From contig CAZCFZ010000010.1 of the NCBI GenBank assembly GCA_964498065.1, forward strand, positions 1-64,000: a stretch of 64,000 nucleotides of DNA. The letters are read 5' to 3'. Under the pieces are notes generated by a model. The model was not told the origin of the DNA, did no database searches, and was given only the letters and a program-made list of their open reading frames with translations. Made by a program: the position numbers and the translations under genes. This document shows, piece by piece, positions 34,392-43,245 of this stretch. The stretch is from FEN-1297 sp964498065. Its GTDB lineage: Bacteria > Bacteroidota > Ignavibacteria > Ignavibacteriales > Ignavibacteriaceae. Each line of letters opens with the position of its first letter. Within the stretch, counting starts at the first letter, position 1.

Positions 34392-34835
34392 TTAATTTCT
34401 TTTCTCGAACTCCTCAATTTTCTTTTTTACCCATGCAGGTGTTACAAATGAAATTTGCTTCTCATAATCATAAGAAACCAATTTAGTTAAGGCAGAAGCA
34501 GCTGCTACCTTTGTTCCGTTTCTTTCTACTAAAATAAGATGCTCTACATCTGAACTTTTTGTCCCCATTTTTGAAACACGTGTGACAACCTCAATTTCAT
34601 CACCCAACATTATTGGTAGAAGATAGTCAATTTCGATTCTAGCAACCACAGCTCCGAAATCAAGCCCGTCTTTTGTCTTTTCAAATACATCTTTGAAATA
34701 CGCTATTCTCGCTTCTTCCAAATAAGAAAGATACGCAGCGTTATTTACATGGCGCATTGCATCGAGATCGGAAAATCTAACTTTAATTTTTATTTTATGT
34801 TTGAAGTCTTTTATTGATTTGGTTATATCGTTCAT
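34392..34835 (-). CDS. Hotdog-fold acyl-CoA thioesterase (4HBT)
   Basis: A 147-residue protein with FSDLDAMRHVNNAAYLSYLE (near 21-40), the active-site region of YbgC-like thioesterases. A paralogue of the gene at 23880-24338. It converges on the regulator with 13 bp between stops. It probably hydrolyses an acyl-CoA; chain length not predictable. Confidence 0.85.
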   Translation of the reverse strand: MNDITKSIKDFKHKIKIKVRFSDLDAMRHVNNAAYLSYLEEARIAYFKDVFEKTKDGLDFGAVVARIEIDYLLPIMLGDEIEVVTRVSKMGTKSSDVEHLILVERNGTKVAAASALTKLVSYDYEKQISFVTPAWVKKKIEEFEKRN

Positions 34836-34888
34836 GAGTATTTCATTTTAATATTTTTATTTGTTATCATTCTATTGTTTTATTGATA

Positions 34889-34986
34889 AATTGTCAAATT
34901 GTTGTATTGCTCTATTGCTGATAAAATAGTTCTGAACTTAACGATACAACCATTCAGCAATTTGGCAATCGGATAGTTTGACAATT
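34889..34986. repeat. Degenerate inverted repeat element (AATTGTCAAA / TTTGACAATT)
   Basis: Perfect 10-bp arms at 34889-34898 and 34977-34986 flank a low-complexity stretch of ATTGTT, ATTGCT and CAGCAATTTGG-like words. It is intergenic with no coding capacity and resembles an eroded short dispersed repeat. Confidence 0.45.
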
Positions 34987-35007
34987 ACGCCTTTCAGCGA
35001 TAATTGG

Positions 35008-36039
35008 TTAATTAAAAACTTCCCGGATTATACTACAAGCTTTACTAATTTCATCAAAGCTTACATCCAAATGTGTAATTGCTCTTAGATACCCAACTTT
35101 ACCTTCTGAGATTAACAATCCTTTTTCTTTGCATTTTAATATGGCCTCTTCAACATTGAATGTTTTAGATTTGAATATAACAATGTTGGTCTGAACGGAA
35201 TTTAAATCAATTTGAAGCGATGTAAGCTCGCTAATTGTTTTGGCGAGCAATTTTGCTTTTTGATGATCCTCTTCGAGCCTCTCGATATTATTTTTTAATG
35301 CATACAATCCCGCAGCGGCTAAAATTCCAATCTGTCTCATTCCGCCGCCCCACGCTTTTCTGACTCTGAATGCTTCTTTTATAAAATCTTTTGTGCCAGC
35401 TATTATTGATCCGACAGGTGCGCCTAATCCTTTAGATAAGCAACAGGAAATAGAATCAAAATGTTTAGCATATTCTTTAACCGGAATTTTTGCTGCAACA
35501 GACGCATTCCAAATTCTTGCGCCGTCTAAATGATATTTCAAATTATATTTTTTTGCTAATGCTTCAATCTTTATGATATTCTGAAGAGGATGAATCATTC
35601 CCCCTGCCCGGTTATGCGTATTTTCGATTTCTATTACTTTTGTCCTGGGCATATAATAGGCGCTTTCAGGCCTGATAAATGGTTCAATTTGTTCCGGAGT
35701 AATGACACCATTTTTTCCATCAATCGGCATTAGCTGAATTCCGCTTAATGCAGCAGGCGATCCGGATTCATATTGAAATATATGTGAATCTCTTTCACAG
35801 ATTACTTCATCAGCAGGATTTGTATGAACATTTAAACAGATCTGATTTCCCATAACGCCGCTGCTTACAAATAAGGATGCTTCTTTACCTAAAAGATCTG
35901 CTGCGTATTCCTGCAGTTCATTGACAGTCGGATCTTCCTGAAAGACATCGTCTCCGACTTCAGCATTGTATATCGCTTTTCTCATTTCTTCGGAAGGTTT
36001 TGTAACCGTATCGCTTCTTAAGTCAATAAATTTATTCAT
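35008..36039 (-). CDS. ltaE: Low-specificity L-threonine aldolase
   Basis: A 343-residue fold-type I PLP enzyme. It starts IDLRSDTVTKPSEEMRKAI, the typical opening. The region EIENTHNRAGG is near 137, HLDGARIWNA (near 170) binds PLP, and the Schiff-base Lys is in CCLSKGLGAPVGS (near 204). It splits threonine into glycine and acetaldehyde. It stands alone, 77 bp after lnt. Confidence 0.93.
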   Translation of the reverse strand: MNKFIDLRSDTVTKPSEEMRKAIYNAEVGDDVFQEDPTVNELQEYAADLLGKEASLFVSSGVMGNQICLNVHTNPADEVICERDSHIFQYESGSPAALSGIQLMPIDGKNGVITPEQIEPFIRPESAYYMPRTKVIEIENTHNRAGGMIHPLQNIIKIEALAKKYNLKYHLDGARIWNASVAAKIPVKEYAKHFDSISCCLSKGLGAPVGSIIAGTKDFIKEAFRVRKAWGGGMRQIGILAAAGLYALKNNIERLEEDHQKAKLLAKTISELTSLQIDLNSVQTNIVIFKSKTFNVEEAILKCKEKGLLISEGKVGYLRAITHLDVSFDEISKACSIIREVFN

Positions 36040-36116
36040 GATTTTTAATCTTTAGTTTTTTCCTGAATGTGTTTCTTAATTAAAAAAATTTGTCTCGCCA
36101 AAATTACAAATTCATA

Positions 36117-37808
36117 TTATAAATTAAATTTCATTTTAATTTTTTTAAGTAAAAATATTCCGAATATCCAAAGAGAAATAACTGAAGAGAGAACAGGAAT
36201 TATCAAAGGATATTTCGTAAAAAAAGTTTCAACATTTTCAAGCGGAACATTTCCGACCAGATATGTTTTAGTAAAAAGCTTAGATTCAATTATAGTTCTT
36301 CCTACAGGATTTATTATACAGCTTATTCCGCCGTTAGCAGCTCTAATCACCGTGCGCCTGTTTTCAATCGCTCGAAGCACGGCAATTTCTTTATGCTGGT
36401 AAGGTCCGCTTGATTTTCCATACCAGCTGTCATTTGTAACAACAGCAATAAGCTTCGCACCCTTTCGAATAAAATCAGTAACAAAGTAAGGGAAAACGGA
36501 TTCAAAACAAACCAATCCATTTATACTTATTGAATCAGAGACACCGGAATTCTTAATCCCACTTTTATAATTTGGATTTGGAATTTCAAAATTGACCGTG
36601 TCTCTTCCTTTATTCCAGCTGCTTATACCAACACCCCATTTAATAATTTTACCGAGGAATGGCAGTGCATCAACAAAAGGAACTCTTTCTCCAAATGGAA
36701 CCAGTTTCATTTTATCATAAGTCTGTACTTTCCATGTATTTGGAGAAAACAATAATATTCCATTGTAAGTCGTATAATAAAAATCACCATTAGTTGATTC
36801 TCTAGCATCAGACGGAATTTTACTTCCTTTATAATAATATTTTACATCAGGCATTCCCGTAAGAAGGTAAACATTTTTTTTACGTACAAAGTTGTAAATT
36901 GAATCAACCAAATCACCATAATTCCCATCCAATAGAAATACAGGTAAAGAAGTTTCCGGCCAAACCACTAATTTAGCACCCTTATCTACTGCTTTGCGGG
37001 ATAAAGTCAGATAAAGGTTTGTCAATTCATTTAAGTTACCTCCTTCCCATTTTTTCCAGGGATTTAGATTAGGCTGAATTAATCCTACTTTTATGGTTTT
37101 ATTTGAAACTTTGAAGGTGGTGTATTTATAAATTCCGTATGATAATATAAAAACAAAAATTAATAAAGCAGCAGTTAAGTTAAATGTAAACTTTTTCCTC
37201 GAACTTTTATAATTGATAAATGCTTTGTATAAAAATATATTTATATAAACGATAACAAGGGATAAGCCGACGGCGCCGATTATATCTGCAATCTGGATAA
37301 AAACGACAAAATGAGCTAATCCGTTTCCCAATGTGAGCCAGGGAAAGCTGGCATCCGTAAGCATATAAAGATATTCATATGTAACCCAAAATAGAGGAAA
37401 TAAAAAAATAATATTTTTAGATGGAAAAACTTTCCTGGATAAATATAAAAGTGTAGAAGGTATTAGGAATAAAAGAGGTTCGAAAAACAATAATGTTCCG
37501 CCGGCAATCATTAAAAACGGATCGGCAGTTTTTTGCCAGCTTCCTACCCAATACAAAGTAATCACGCTGAATACAAAAAATGTTAAATAAGTAGCTTTAT
37601 TAATTTCGGCTAAAGATTCTCTTTTTTCGATAACATACAAATAAGGGACAAGACCGAAAAATAAAAGGAGACAAAAAGGGAACGGAAACGGCGGGAAGCT
37701 TATTCCCATCATTATTCCGCTAAGAACTAATAATAATCTTTCTTTATTCTTTTTTGCTTTCTCTTCAGGTGAAAGCTTCAATCTATTTTTCCAAAAAATA
37801 ATTTTCAA
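36117..37808 (-). CDS. lnt: Apolipoprotein N-acyltransferase Lnt
   Basis: A 563-residue inner-membrane enzyme. About seven N-terminal membrane helices (residues 25-235) precede a nitrilase-type periplasmic domain. The Glu-Lys-Cys triad is visible in VVWPETSLPVF (Glu near 282), KMKLVPFGERVPF (Lys near 363) and GLVCFESVFP (Cys near 430). A last helix is near 540-560. It adds the third acyl chain to lipoproteins and completes the pathway begun by lgt in this window. It overlaps dedA by 4 bp. Confidence 0.93.
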   Translation of the reverse strand: MKIIFWKNRLKLSPEEKAKKNKERLLLVLSGIMMGISFPPFPFPFCLLLFFGLVPYLYVIEKRESLAEINKATYLTFFVFSVITLYWVGSWQKTADPFLMIAGGTLLFFEPLLFLIPSTLLYLSRKVFPSKNIIFLFPLFWVTYEYLYMLTDASFPWLTLGNGLAHFVVFIQIADIIGAVGLSLVIVYINIFLYKAFINYKSSRKKFTFNLTAALLIFVFILSYGIYKYTTFKVSNKTIKVGLIQPNLNPWKKWEGGNLNELTNLYLTLSRKAVDKGAKLVVWPETSLPVFLLDGNYGDLVDSIYNFVRKKNVYLLTGMPDVKYYYKGSKIPSDARESTNGDFYYTTYNGILLFSPNTWKVQTYDKMKLVPFGERVPFVDALPFLGKIIKWGVGISSWNKGRDTVNFEIPNPNYKSGIKNSGVSDSISINGLVCFESVFPYFVTDFIRKGAKLIAVVTNDSWYGKSSGPYQHKEIAVLRAIENRRTVIRAANGGISCIINPVGRTIIESKLFTKTYLVGNVPLENVETFFTKYPLIIPVLSSVISLWIFGIFLLKKIKMKFNL

Positions 37809-38419
37809 TCCTTAAGCCGTTTTCTTCTAGATAGGAAATATCTAAAAATGTAAATTAAAATTATGAGAGCAGTGATACCTATAACAATATTGCTGTAAGC
37901 TGATAAATATTTATCAACTACTGCAATATTTCTTCCGAAAAGAATTCCGAGATAAATTATAATTGAATTCCATGCCAATGCACTGATTGTTGCCAGAATT
38001 GCAGTCTTTTTTGCATCCAATTCACTTAATCCTCCGAATAGAGAAATAACTGAACGGGTCCCCGGTAAAAACCTGTTTATTAGAATTATTAAATACCCGT
38101 ATTTCATAAACCAATGCTCAACTTTATCAAGTCCTTCCGTGGAGATAAATTTTATTTTACCTGCTCTTACAACTTTCTTATCAAGTTGTGAACCGATAAA
38201 GAACAATGCCATAAATCCCAATACACTTCCAAAGCTTGTTAAAATAAGAGTCGGGATAAAATGAATTGAATGCGATACGATTAACGAACCACCTACTACA
38301 ACAACCAGGTCGCTTGGTGAAGGAGGGAAAACATTTTCAATAAAAGAAAAAAAGAAAAGTGTTACATAAATCCAGAAAGGACTTAATGCAGAAATAAAAT
38401 CTAGAATATTCTCAAGCAT
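37805..38419 (-). CDS. DedA-family membrane protein
   Basis: A 204-residue protein with about five hydrophobic segments. It has the DedA motifs FIENVFPPSPSDLVVVVGG (near 27-45) and the Arg-rich loop INRFLPGTRSVISLFGG (near 114-130). The family is proposed to flip lipids such as undecaprenyl phosphate or phosphatidylethanolamine. It is one base after ispF and overlaps lnt, so is part of the operon. Confidence 0.88.
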   Translation of the reverse strand: MLENILDFISALSPFWIYVTLFFFSFIENVFPPSPSDLVVVVGGSLIVSHSIHFIPTLILTSFGSVLGFMALFFIGSQLDKKVVRAGKIKFISTEGLDKVEHWFMKYGYLIILINRFLPGTRSVISLFGGLSELDAKKTAILATISALAWNSIIIYLGILFGRNIAVVDKYLSAYSNIVIGITALIILIYIFRYFLSRRKRLKD

Positions 38420-38420
38420 A

Positions 38421-38909
38421 TTATTTTTGTTTATGAATTAAGACGTTTGCTAAAGCCGAAACTCCTTCTTCCCTGCCGGTGAATCCGAGTTTTTCCGTGG
38501 TTGTAGCCTTGATAGAAATTTGTTCAATATCTGCCTCAAGAATGCCGGCGATGTTTTCCCTAATTTTTTTTATGAATGGAAATAGTTTCGGTCTTTGCAT
38601 TACAACAACTGCATCAACATTTCCTATTATATAACCTTTTTGCTTAACTAGTTCATATACTTTTTGTAATAAATTTAAGCTGTCGGCATTTTTGTATAGT
38701 TCATCATTATCCGGGAAATGCTGCCCTATATCGCCTAAAGCAGCGGCACCGAGTAAAGCATCGCTAATTGCATGCGAGAGGACATCGGCATCTGAGTGAC
38801 CGAGAAGTCCTTTTTCAAACGGGATATTTACACCGCCTATAATCAGTTTTCTATTTTCAGCAAATGCGTGTACATCGAATCCAATGCCGGTTCTGATTTC
38901 CTGGGTCAA
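38421..38909 (-). CDS. ispF: 2-C-methyl-D-erythritol 2,4-cyclodiphosphate synthase
   Basis: A 162-residue enzyme of normal length. The metal ligands are in GIGFDVHAF (Asp and His near 12-14) and the substrate loop is GLLGHSDADVLSHAISDALL (near 34-53). FPDNDELYKNADSL and the C-terminal KATTTEKLGFTGR also match. It performs the fifth step of the non-mevalonate isoprenoid pathway. It overlaps acyP by 4 bp. Confidence 0.95.
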   Translation of the reverse strand: MTQEIRTGIGFDVHAFAENRKLIIGGVNIPFEKGLLGHSDADVLSHAISDALLGAAALGDIGQHFPDNDELYKNADSLNLLQKVYELVKQKGYIIGNVDAVVVMQRPKLFPFIKKIRENIAGILEADIEQISIKATTTEKLGFTGREEGVSALANVLIHKQK

Positions 38910-39190
38910 TATCGTACCTCAAAACCTTTAAATTCATTTTTATACTCGGACCATTCGATAGTACAATTTGATACGGAAGCATGGGAAGGCCCGATTCTTA
39001 TTTGTTTGAAAAGTTCTTCGATCATTGCAACTTCACCTTCAGCAACCGTTAAGACTTCACCTGAATATAGATTTTTCACAAATCCGGTTACGCCTAGACT
39101 TCCTGCTTTTCTGAGCACAAAATATCTAAAACCGACTCCCTGGACTAGTCCGCTAGCTATTATCTCCGCCCGTTTTAAATTTTCAGCCAA
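38906..39190 (-). CDS. acyP: Acylphosphatase
   Basis: A 94-residue protein with the acylphosphatase signature GLVQGVGFRYFVLRKA (near 15-30; catalytic Arg in GFRYF) and GFVKNLYSGEVLTVAEG (catalytic Asn near 39). It hydrolyses carboxyl-phosphate bonds. It overlaps the EamA gene upstream by 8 bp. Confidence 0.93.
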   Translation of the reverse strand: MAENLKRAEIIASGLVQGVGFRYFVLRKAGSLGVTGFVKNLYSGEVLTVAEGEVAMIEELFKQIRIGPSHASVSNCTIEWSEYKNEFKGFEVRY

Positions 39191-40094
39191 TTTCCGGTTT
39201 CTTTTTATTAAACAATTCGGTAACTAAAAGACCTGTAAATATAAGTATACCTCCTAAAAAGCCAAAGTGGGAAATTCTTTCGTTAATAACAAGATAAGCA
39301 AACAGCGCAGCAAATACCGGTTCGAATGAAAATATTATTCCTGCCTTTGTAGGAGTAACTATTTTTTGGTACTTCGTTTGTAAAGTTGTTGTTAATATTG
39401 TAGCTAATATTGCCGTATAAAGAAAAGCGAACAGAACGTTGTTATTAAAAGAAAACTTTACTGGTTCAAAATTAGTTAACGAAAGAAATAAAGTAAGAAT
39501 TAGTCCGCAAATTGCCGTTACACTAACCTGCAAAAAGACTAGAGGCAGATAATTTTGTTTTTTACTAATAATATCAAGATAAACAAGGTAGGAGGCATAA
39601 AAGATTGCACATAAAAGCGTAAAAAAATCTCCGATATTAAAACCGGATCCGATTTCCTGAAAAATATCCAATATAGATGAACCTTTGCTTGATAAAAAAA
39701 TTAAACCGAGAATTACGAACAATACACCCAATAAATTTCTTCCGCTTGGTTTTTTCTTTTCAAACATTAACTGAAAAAACGGTGTGAAAAGGATGAAAGA
39801 ACCTGTAATAAATCCCGACTTAGTTGCAGAAGTATATTTAAGTCCGACTGTTTGGGTTGCAAAGCCCAGAAAATACATTAGGCCTAATAAAACACCTCCA
39901 GCAATAACTTCCTTATTCATTTTTTTAATTACCTTAATCATAAAAGGTAAAAGCAGAAGAGTTGCAAAAGAAAATCTTATAGTTACAAAAAGTATTGGAG
40001 AAACATTTTGAAGTGCAACCTTTATAATAAAAAAAGTTGCACCCCATATTAGAGTAACAAATAAAAGTATTCCTTCGCCTGTATATTTTTTCAT
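39183..40094 (-). CDS. EamA/DMT-family transporter
   Basis: A 303-residue protein of about ten membrane segments forming two EamA repeats (about 8-135 and 150-295), with LIWGATFFIIK near the start and the C-terminal FEPVFAALFAYLVINE. The drug/metabolite transporter family exports small metabolites. Substrate is unknown. It is the first gene of a tight operon with acyP, ispF, dedA and lnt. Confidence 0.86.
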   Translation of the reverse strand: MKKYTGEGILLFVTLIWGATFFIIKVALQNVSPILFVTIRFSFATLLLLPFMIKVIKKMNKEVIAGGVLLGLMYFLGFATQTVGLKYTSATKSGFITGSFILFTPFFQLMFEKKKPSGRNLLGVLFVILGLIFLSSKGSSILDIFQEIGSGFNIGDFFTLLCAIFYASYLVYLDIISKKQNYLPLVFLQVSVTAICGLILTLFLSLTNFEPVKFSFNNNVLFAFLYTAILATILTTTLQTKYQKIVTPTKAGIIFSFEPVFAALFAYLVINERISHFGFLGGILIFTGLLVTELFNKKKPEIG

Positions 40095-40136
40095 TATTAG
40101 ATTTTTAGGAATTATATTATGATTAAACCAAAAGGG

Positions 40137-40264
40137 AGTGTCCTAATTTGCTTATCTAAGTCATGGTTCGACTCCCCTCACCATGACAAATGGTTTCAAA
40201 TTATCATCCCGAGCGGAGTCGAGGGCTGATTTATTCGCTAATAATTTCAATAAATTAGGATACT
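40137..40264. repeat. 128-bp MITE-like element with 13-bp terminal inverted repeats
   Basis: Left end AGTGTCCTAATTT (40137-40149) and right end AAATTAGGATACT (40252-40264) are inverted repeats with one mismatch. Inside, gtcatggt/accatgac forms a stem, with CGACTCC/GGAGTCG modules facing each other. A related fragment is at 1379-1452. It lies between era and the EamA gene, which are co-directional. Confidence 0.75.
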
Positions 40265-40288
40265 ACCAACCAAAACTAATTAAAAGCT

Positions 40289-41200
40289 TTAATCTTTATC
40301 AGGTGAATAACCGAAAGACCTGAGCATCTTTTCGTCTGATCTCCATTTGCTGCGAACTTTTACTCTCAATTCAAGAAATACTTCGTGCTGAAGAAATTCT
40401 TCAATTGCTTCCCGTGAAATTTGACCTAGTCTTTTTATTGCTGTTCCCTGCTTACCTATTATGATGCCTTTCTGGCTTTCTTTTTCAACTACAATTTCAG
40501 CTTGGATAAAATTCTTTTTGTCGTCTCTTTCTTTAAAGTCTGCAATTAATACTTCACAGCTATAAGGAATTTCTTCTTTATATAATTCAAGAATTTTCTC
40601 TCGAATAATTTCGGAAACGAAAAACCTTTCATTCTCATCTGCAACTATATCGTCAGGATAAAATTTCGGATTCTCCGGTAAGCTCTCCAAAATTGTTTCA
40701 GTGATAGATTGTATATTAAACCCAATCAACGCCGATACAGGAATTATTTTTTCAAATGAACCTGACTCTTCAAATTTTGAAATTAACGCAGAGACTTTTC
40801 CCTGAGAAATTAGATCTACTTTATTAAGTATAAGGGCTTTTGGTTTACTGCTTTTTATTACTGCTTTAAATATGAAATTATCTTTTAATGTCTTGCTGCC
40901 GTCAGGATCTTCATTAACGTCGAGAATTAACAAAATAATATCTGCATCATTAATTGAGCGGCTGACCGCTTCCATCATTTTTTCTTGAAGAAGATAGGCA
41001 GGTTCTAAAATACCCGGAGTATCTAAAAAAATTATTTGATAATACTGATCGGATAAAATTCCCAATATCCGCTTCCTTGTAGTTTGCGGCTTACTGTTAG
41101 TTATAGAAAGTTTTTGGCCTAATAAAGTATTCAGTAAGGTTGATTTTCCCGCATTAGGCTTTCCAAGTATAGCTACATATCCTGCTTTTGTTTTAACCAT
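40289..41200 (-). CDS. era: GTPase Era
   Basis: A 303-residue protein. G1 is GKPNAGKSTLL (near 14-24), G2 includes TTRKRI, G3 is LDTPGI (near 57-62), and G4 is LNKVDL (near 124). A KH-type RNA-binding domain at about 205-300 contains the GKQGTAIKRLG loop. It acts in 30S subunit assembly and binds the 3' end of 16S rRNA. Confidence 0.95.
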   Translation of the reverse strand: MVKTKAGYVAILGKPNAGKSTLLNTLLGQKLSITNSKPQTTRKRILGILSDQYYQIIFLDTPGILEPAYLLQEKMMEAVSRSINDADIILLILDVNEDPDGSKTLKDNFIFKAVIKSSKPKALILNKVDLISQGKVSALISKFEESGSFEKIIPVSALIGFNIQSITETILESLPENPKFYPDDIVADENERFFVSEIIREKILELYKEEIPYSCEVLIADFKERDDKKNFIQAEIVVEKESQKGIIIGKQGTAIKRLGQISREAIEEFLQHEVFLELRVKVRSKWRSDEKMLRSFGYSPDKD

Positions 41201-41334
41201 TAAATCGACCTCGTATTATGGTTACTATCAAATCGTTTAATAATACCGAAAAATAAAAATTTCATTTACGCAATTTTCTACATTCAAATATACAAACATA
41301 GGTCAATTTTTATTTTGATTAAATATAATACAAA

Positions 41335-41358
41335 AACGGTTATCATTTGATAACCGTT
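41335..41358 (-). terminator. Hairpin terminator after the sigma/anti-sigma operon
   Basis: AACGGTTATC/GATAACCGTT with an ATTT loop, a perfect 10-bp stem, followed on the minus strand by a T run. It lies 28 bp after the anti-sigma stop. Confidence 0.85.
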
Positions 41359-41385
41359 TATCCAAATATATTATTTAAGGAAATT

Positions 41386-41913
41386 TTAATGAAGCTTGCT
41401 CAATCTTCTTTTTGATTGGCGCAGGTTTTCGAAAAAGAAATAACCGGTTATTAGCAAACCGAGAGAGATAATTGAACCTATAATCGAAATATTTTTAGCT
41501 GTGAATAATTCTTTTAACGATGAAAGAAACCGGATAAAATAATTAACATAATTATCCAAATTTTGACTTGCAGCATTCCCGCCCGAATTGCTTCCAACAA
41601 CTGTTATCAGCAAATATCCGATTATAGCCAGACTGCTTAAAACAAATATGGAAGAAATCGAAAAAATAAAGTACCTGTCCTTCTTCTTTGCTTTAACCTT
41701 TTTTAAAAGCTTGGCCATTACGGTAGAAGTGAAATTGTTTTTAACTTCAATTGTCTTTATTTGTTTAAGTTCATTATGAATTGCCTGTAGTGCAGTTAGT
41801 CTTTTTCTATCAATTTCCGAATTATTTAGTTGTTCGTGAATTTGCTTCACAACATCAATATTCAGATCACCGTCAATGTACTTATTTAAAATATCATCCG
41901 TCAGCTCAATCAT
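41386..41913 (-). CDS. Membrane anti-sigma factor candidate
   Basis: A 175-residue protein. Residues 1-75 are helical and charged with the anti-sigma-like start TDDILNKYIDGDLN. Two hydrophobic segments (about 83-107 and 140-163) would span the membrane. No zinc-finger HxxxCxxC is visible. It overlaps the ECF sigma gene by 4 bp, the usual arrangement of a sigma factor and its membrane anchor. The role is inferred from context, not from strong sequence similarity. Confidence 0.72.
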   Translation of the reverse strand: MIELTDDILNKYIDGDLNIDVVKQIHEQLNNSEIDRKRLTALQAIHNELKQIKTIEVKNNFTSTVMAKLLKKVKAKKKDRYFIFSISSIFVLSSLAIIGYLLITVVGSNSGGNAASQNLDNYVNYFIRFLSSLKELFTAKNISIIGSIISLGLLITGYFFFENLRQSKRRLSKLH

Positions 41914-42476
41914 AACAATTCCTCAATATAATTATTCTTCTGTAAAAGATCCCTCAATGTATTTCTCGATCTGTAAAGCATAACTTTAATATTTGAAACC
42001 GAAGTCTCCATAACCGATGCAATTTCTTCACAGCTCATATTATCAAGATAAAACATATTTATCACCGAAGCATAATTTGCAGGAAGTTTTTCCAGTATAG
42101 TTTGAATAAATTCCGACAAATCTTTTTTCTCAGTCAGGTGAAAGTCATAATCACTTTTAATATTAATATAATCATCAATAGAAGACATTTCGTTTTCGAT
42201 TTTTCTTTTCTTTACCGAAAGCCTTGTTAAAGCAGTATTATAAACTATCCGGTAAAACCATGTTGAAAATTTAGATTCCTGTCTAAAACTCTCAAGCGAC
42301 TTAAATGCTTTCAAAAAACAATCCTGTAAAACTTCTTCGGCATCCATTTCATTTTTCAGCATTCTAATCAAAAGGGAAAATGCTTTATTCTTATATCTAT
42401 CGATAATTAAAGCAAAATCAGAATGATTGCCTCTTTTGACCGAATCAATAATTTCATAATCTGTAAGGTTTTTCAT
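41910..42476 (-). CDS. ECF-type RNA polymerase sigma factor
   Basis: A 188-residue protein with region 2 (DAEEVLQDCFLKAFKSLESF near 52-71, then KFSTWFYRIVYNTALTRL) and region 4 (SVINMFYLDNMSCEEIASVM then TSVSNIKVMLYRSRNTLRDLL near 157-177). It directs RNA polymerase to a small stress regulon. The promoter-like TGTAACC-N17-GTC is present just upstream and in the same arrangement before the divergent gene, suggesting autoregulation. Confidence 0.92.
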   Translation of the reverse strand: MKNLTDYEIIDSVKRGNHSDFALIIDRYKNKAFSLLIRMLKNEMDAEEVLQDCFLKAFKSLESFRQESKFSTWFYRIVYNTALTRLSVKKRKIENEMSSIDDYINIKSDYDFHLTEKKDLSEFIQTILEKLPANYASVINMFYLDNMSCEEIASVMETSVSNIKVMLYRSRNTLRDLLQKNNYIEELL

Positions 42477-42487
42477 TTACGTATTAT

Positions 42488-42514
42488 GACTCCCCGGTTA
42501 TTAAATAGGTTACA
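42488..42514 (-). promoter_or_regulatory. Candidate ECF promoter for the sigma/anti-sigma operon
   Basis: On the minus strand TGTAACC (42514-42508) is followed after exactly 17 bp by GTC (42490-42488). GTC lies only 11 bp from the start codon at 42476, so the transcript would be nearly leaderless. The same motif pair and spacing occurs at 42702-42728 on the other strand. Confidence 0.6.
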
Positions 42515-42701
42515 ACCAGTAACTTGATAAGAAAACTATACATTTATTCAATTTTATAAGAAATAAATTAGCTAGTAGATATATTAAAAGCAATTTTAAA
42601 AAGCATGTAACCAAAAATTATATTAAGTGGTCATAACGGATAGAGAAAAAAAGATTGAAGATAGTTGTTATAGTATAGTTATTAATTTGAAACAAAATAA
42701 G

Positions 42702-42728
42702 TGTAACCTAATTTGAATTGTGTTAGTC
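42702..42728 (+). promoter_or_regulatory. Candidate ECF promoter for the small membrane protein
   Basis: TGTAACC (42702-42708), 17 bp, GTC (42726-42728), then an AT-rich stretch and a strong ribosome site (AAGGAG) before the ATG at 42762. Match of both elements and spacing with the divergent sigma promoter supports common control. The rest of 42477-42761 is AT-rich without another recognisable feature. Confidence 0.6.
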
Positions 42729-42761
42729 GAAATATAAAACACAAGGAAAAGGAGAAATAAA

Positions 42762-43115
42762 ATGGCAATAGGAGTAATTGCAGTTTTTATACCAATAATT
42801 ACTGTATTGGTTATTGGATTAATGTTTGCTACCTATTTTTACTTTAGGTCTAGAGAAAGGCAAATGCTGATAGAAAAAGGTTTGGATGCAGAATCTATAA
42901 AACAATTTTTTGAAAGTAAAAAAGATCCATTCCGATTATTGAAAATCGGTACTATTGTAGTTGCTTTCGGAATCGGATTAGGATTGGGTATGGTCCTACA
43001 GGATTCAACAGGCAAAGATTATTGGATTCCTTTCTTATTATTCACAATTACAGGACTCGGATTTGTGATTGCAAATGTTATTGCCAAAAAATTAGAAAAA
43101 TCAACAATTAATTAA
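42762..43115 (+). CDS. Small membrane protein (DUF6249-like), putative ECF-sigma target
   Basis: A 117-residue protein with three hydrophobic segments (about 5-26, 63-81, 87-107) and a charged helix between (SRERQMLIEKGLDAESIKQF). It resembles the DUF6249-type proteins often found beside sigma factors in Bacteroidota. It is divergent from the ECF sigma gene and has a very good ribosome site. The function is unknown. Confidence 0.7.
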   Translation: MAIGVIAVFIPIITVLVIGLMFATYFYFRSRERQMLIEKGLDAESIKQFFESKKDPFRLLKIGTIVVAFGIGLGLGMVLQDSTGKDYWIPFLLFTITGLGFVIANVIAKKLEKSTIN

Positions 43116-43119
43116 AAAA

Positions 43120-43238
43120 GAGGCTGTCTCAAAACTGTCATTCCGGGCTTGACCCGGAATCTAAATACTCGAATAACTACTAAAAAGAGATGCTGAATCA
43201 AGTTCAGCATGACAAATTCCCTCTTTTGAGACAGCCTC
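43120..43238 (+). repeat. 119-bp MITE-like element with terminal inverted repeats (copy 2)
   Basis: Same length as copy 1 and identical to it except for one base. The ends are perfect 15-bp inverted repeats here (GAGGCTGTCTCAAAA and TTTTGAGACAGCCTC). It fills the whole space between two convergent genes: four bases after one stop and seven before the other. Confidence 0.92.
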
Positions 43239-43245
43239 CTAAATT

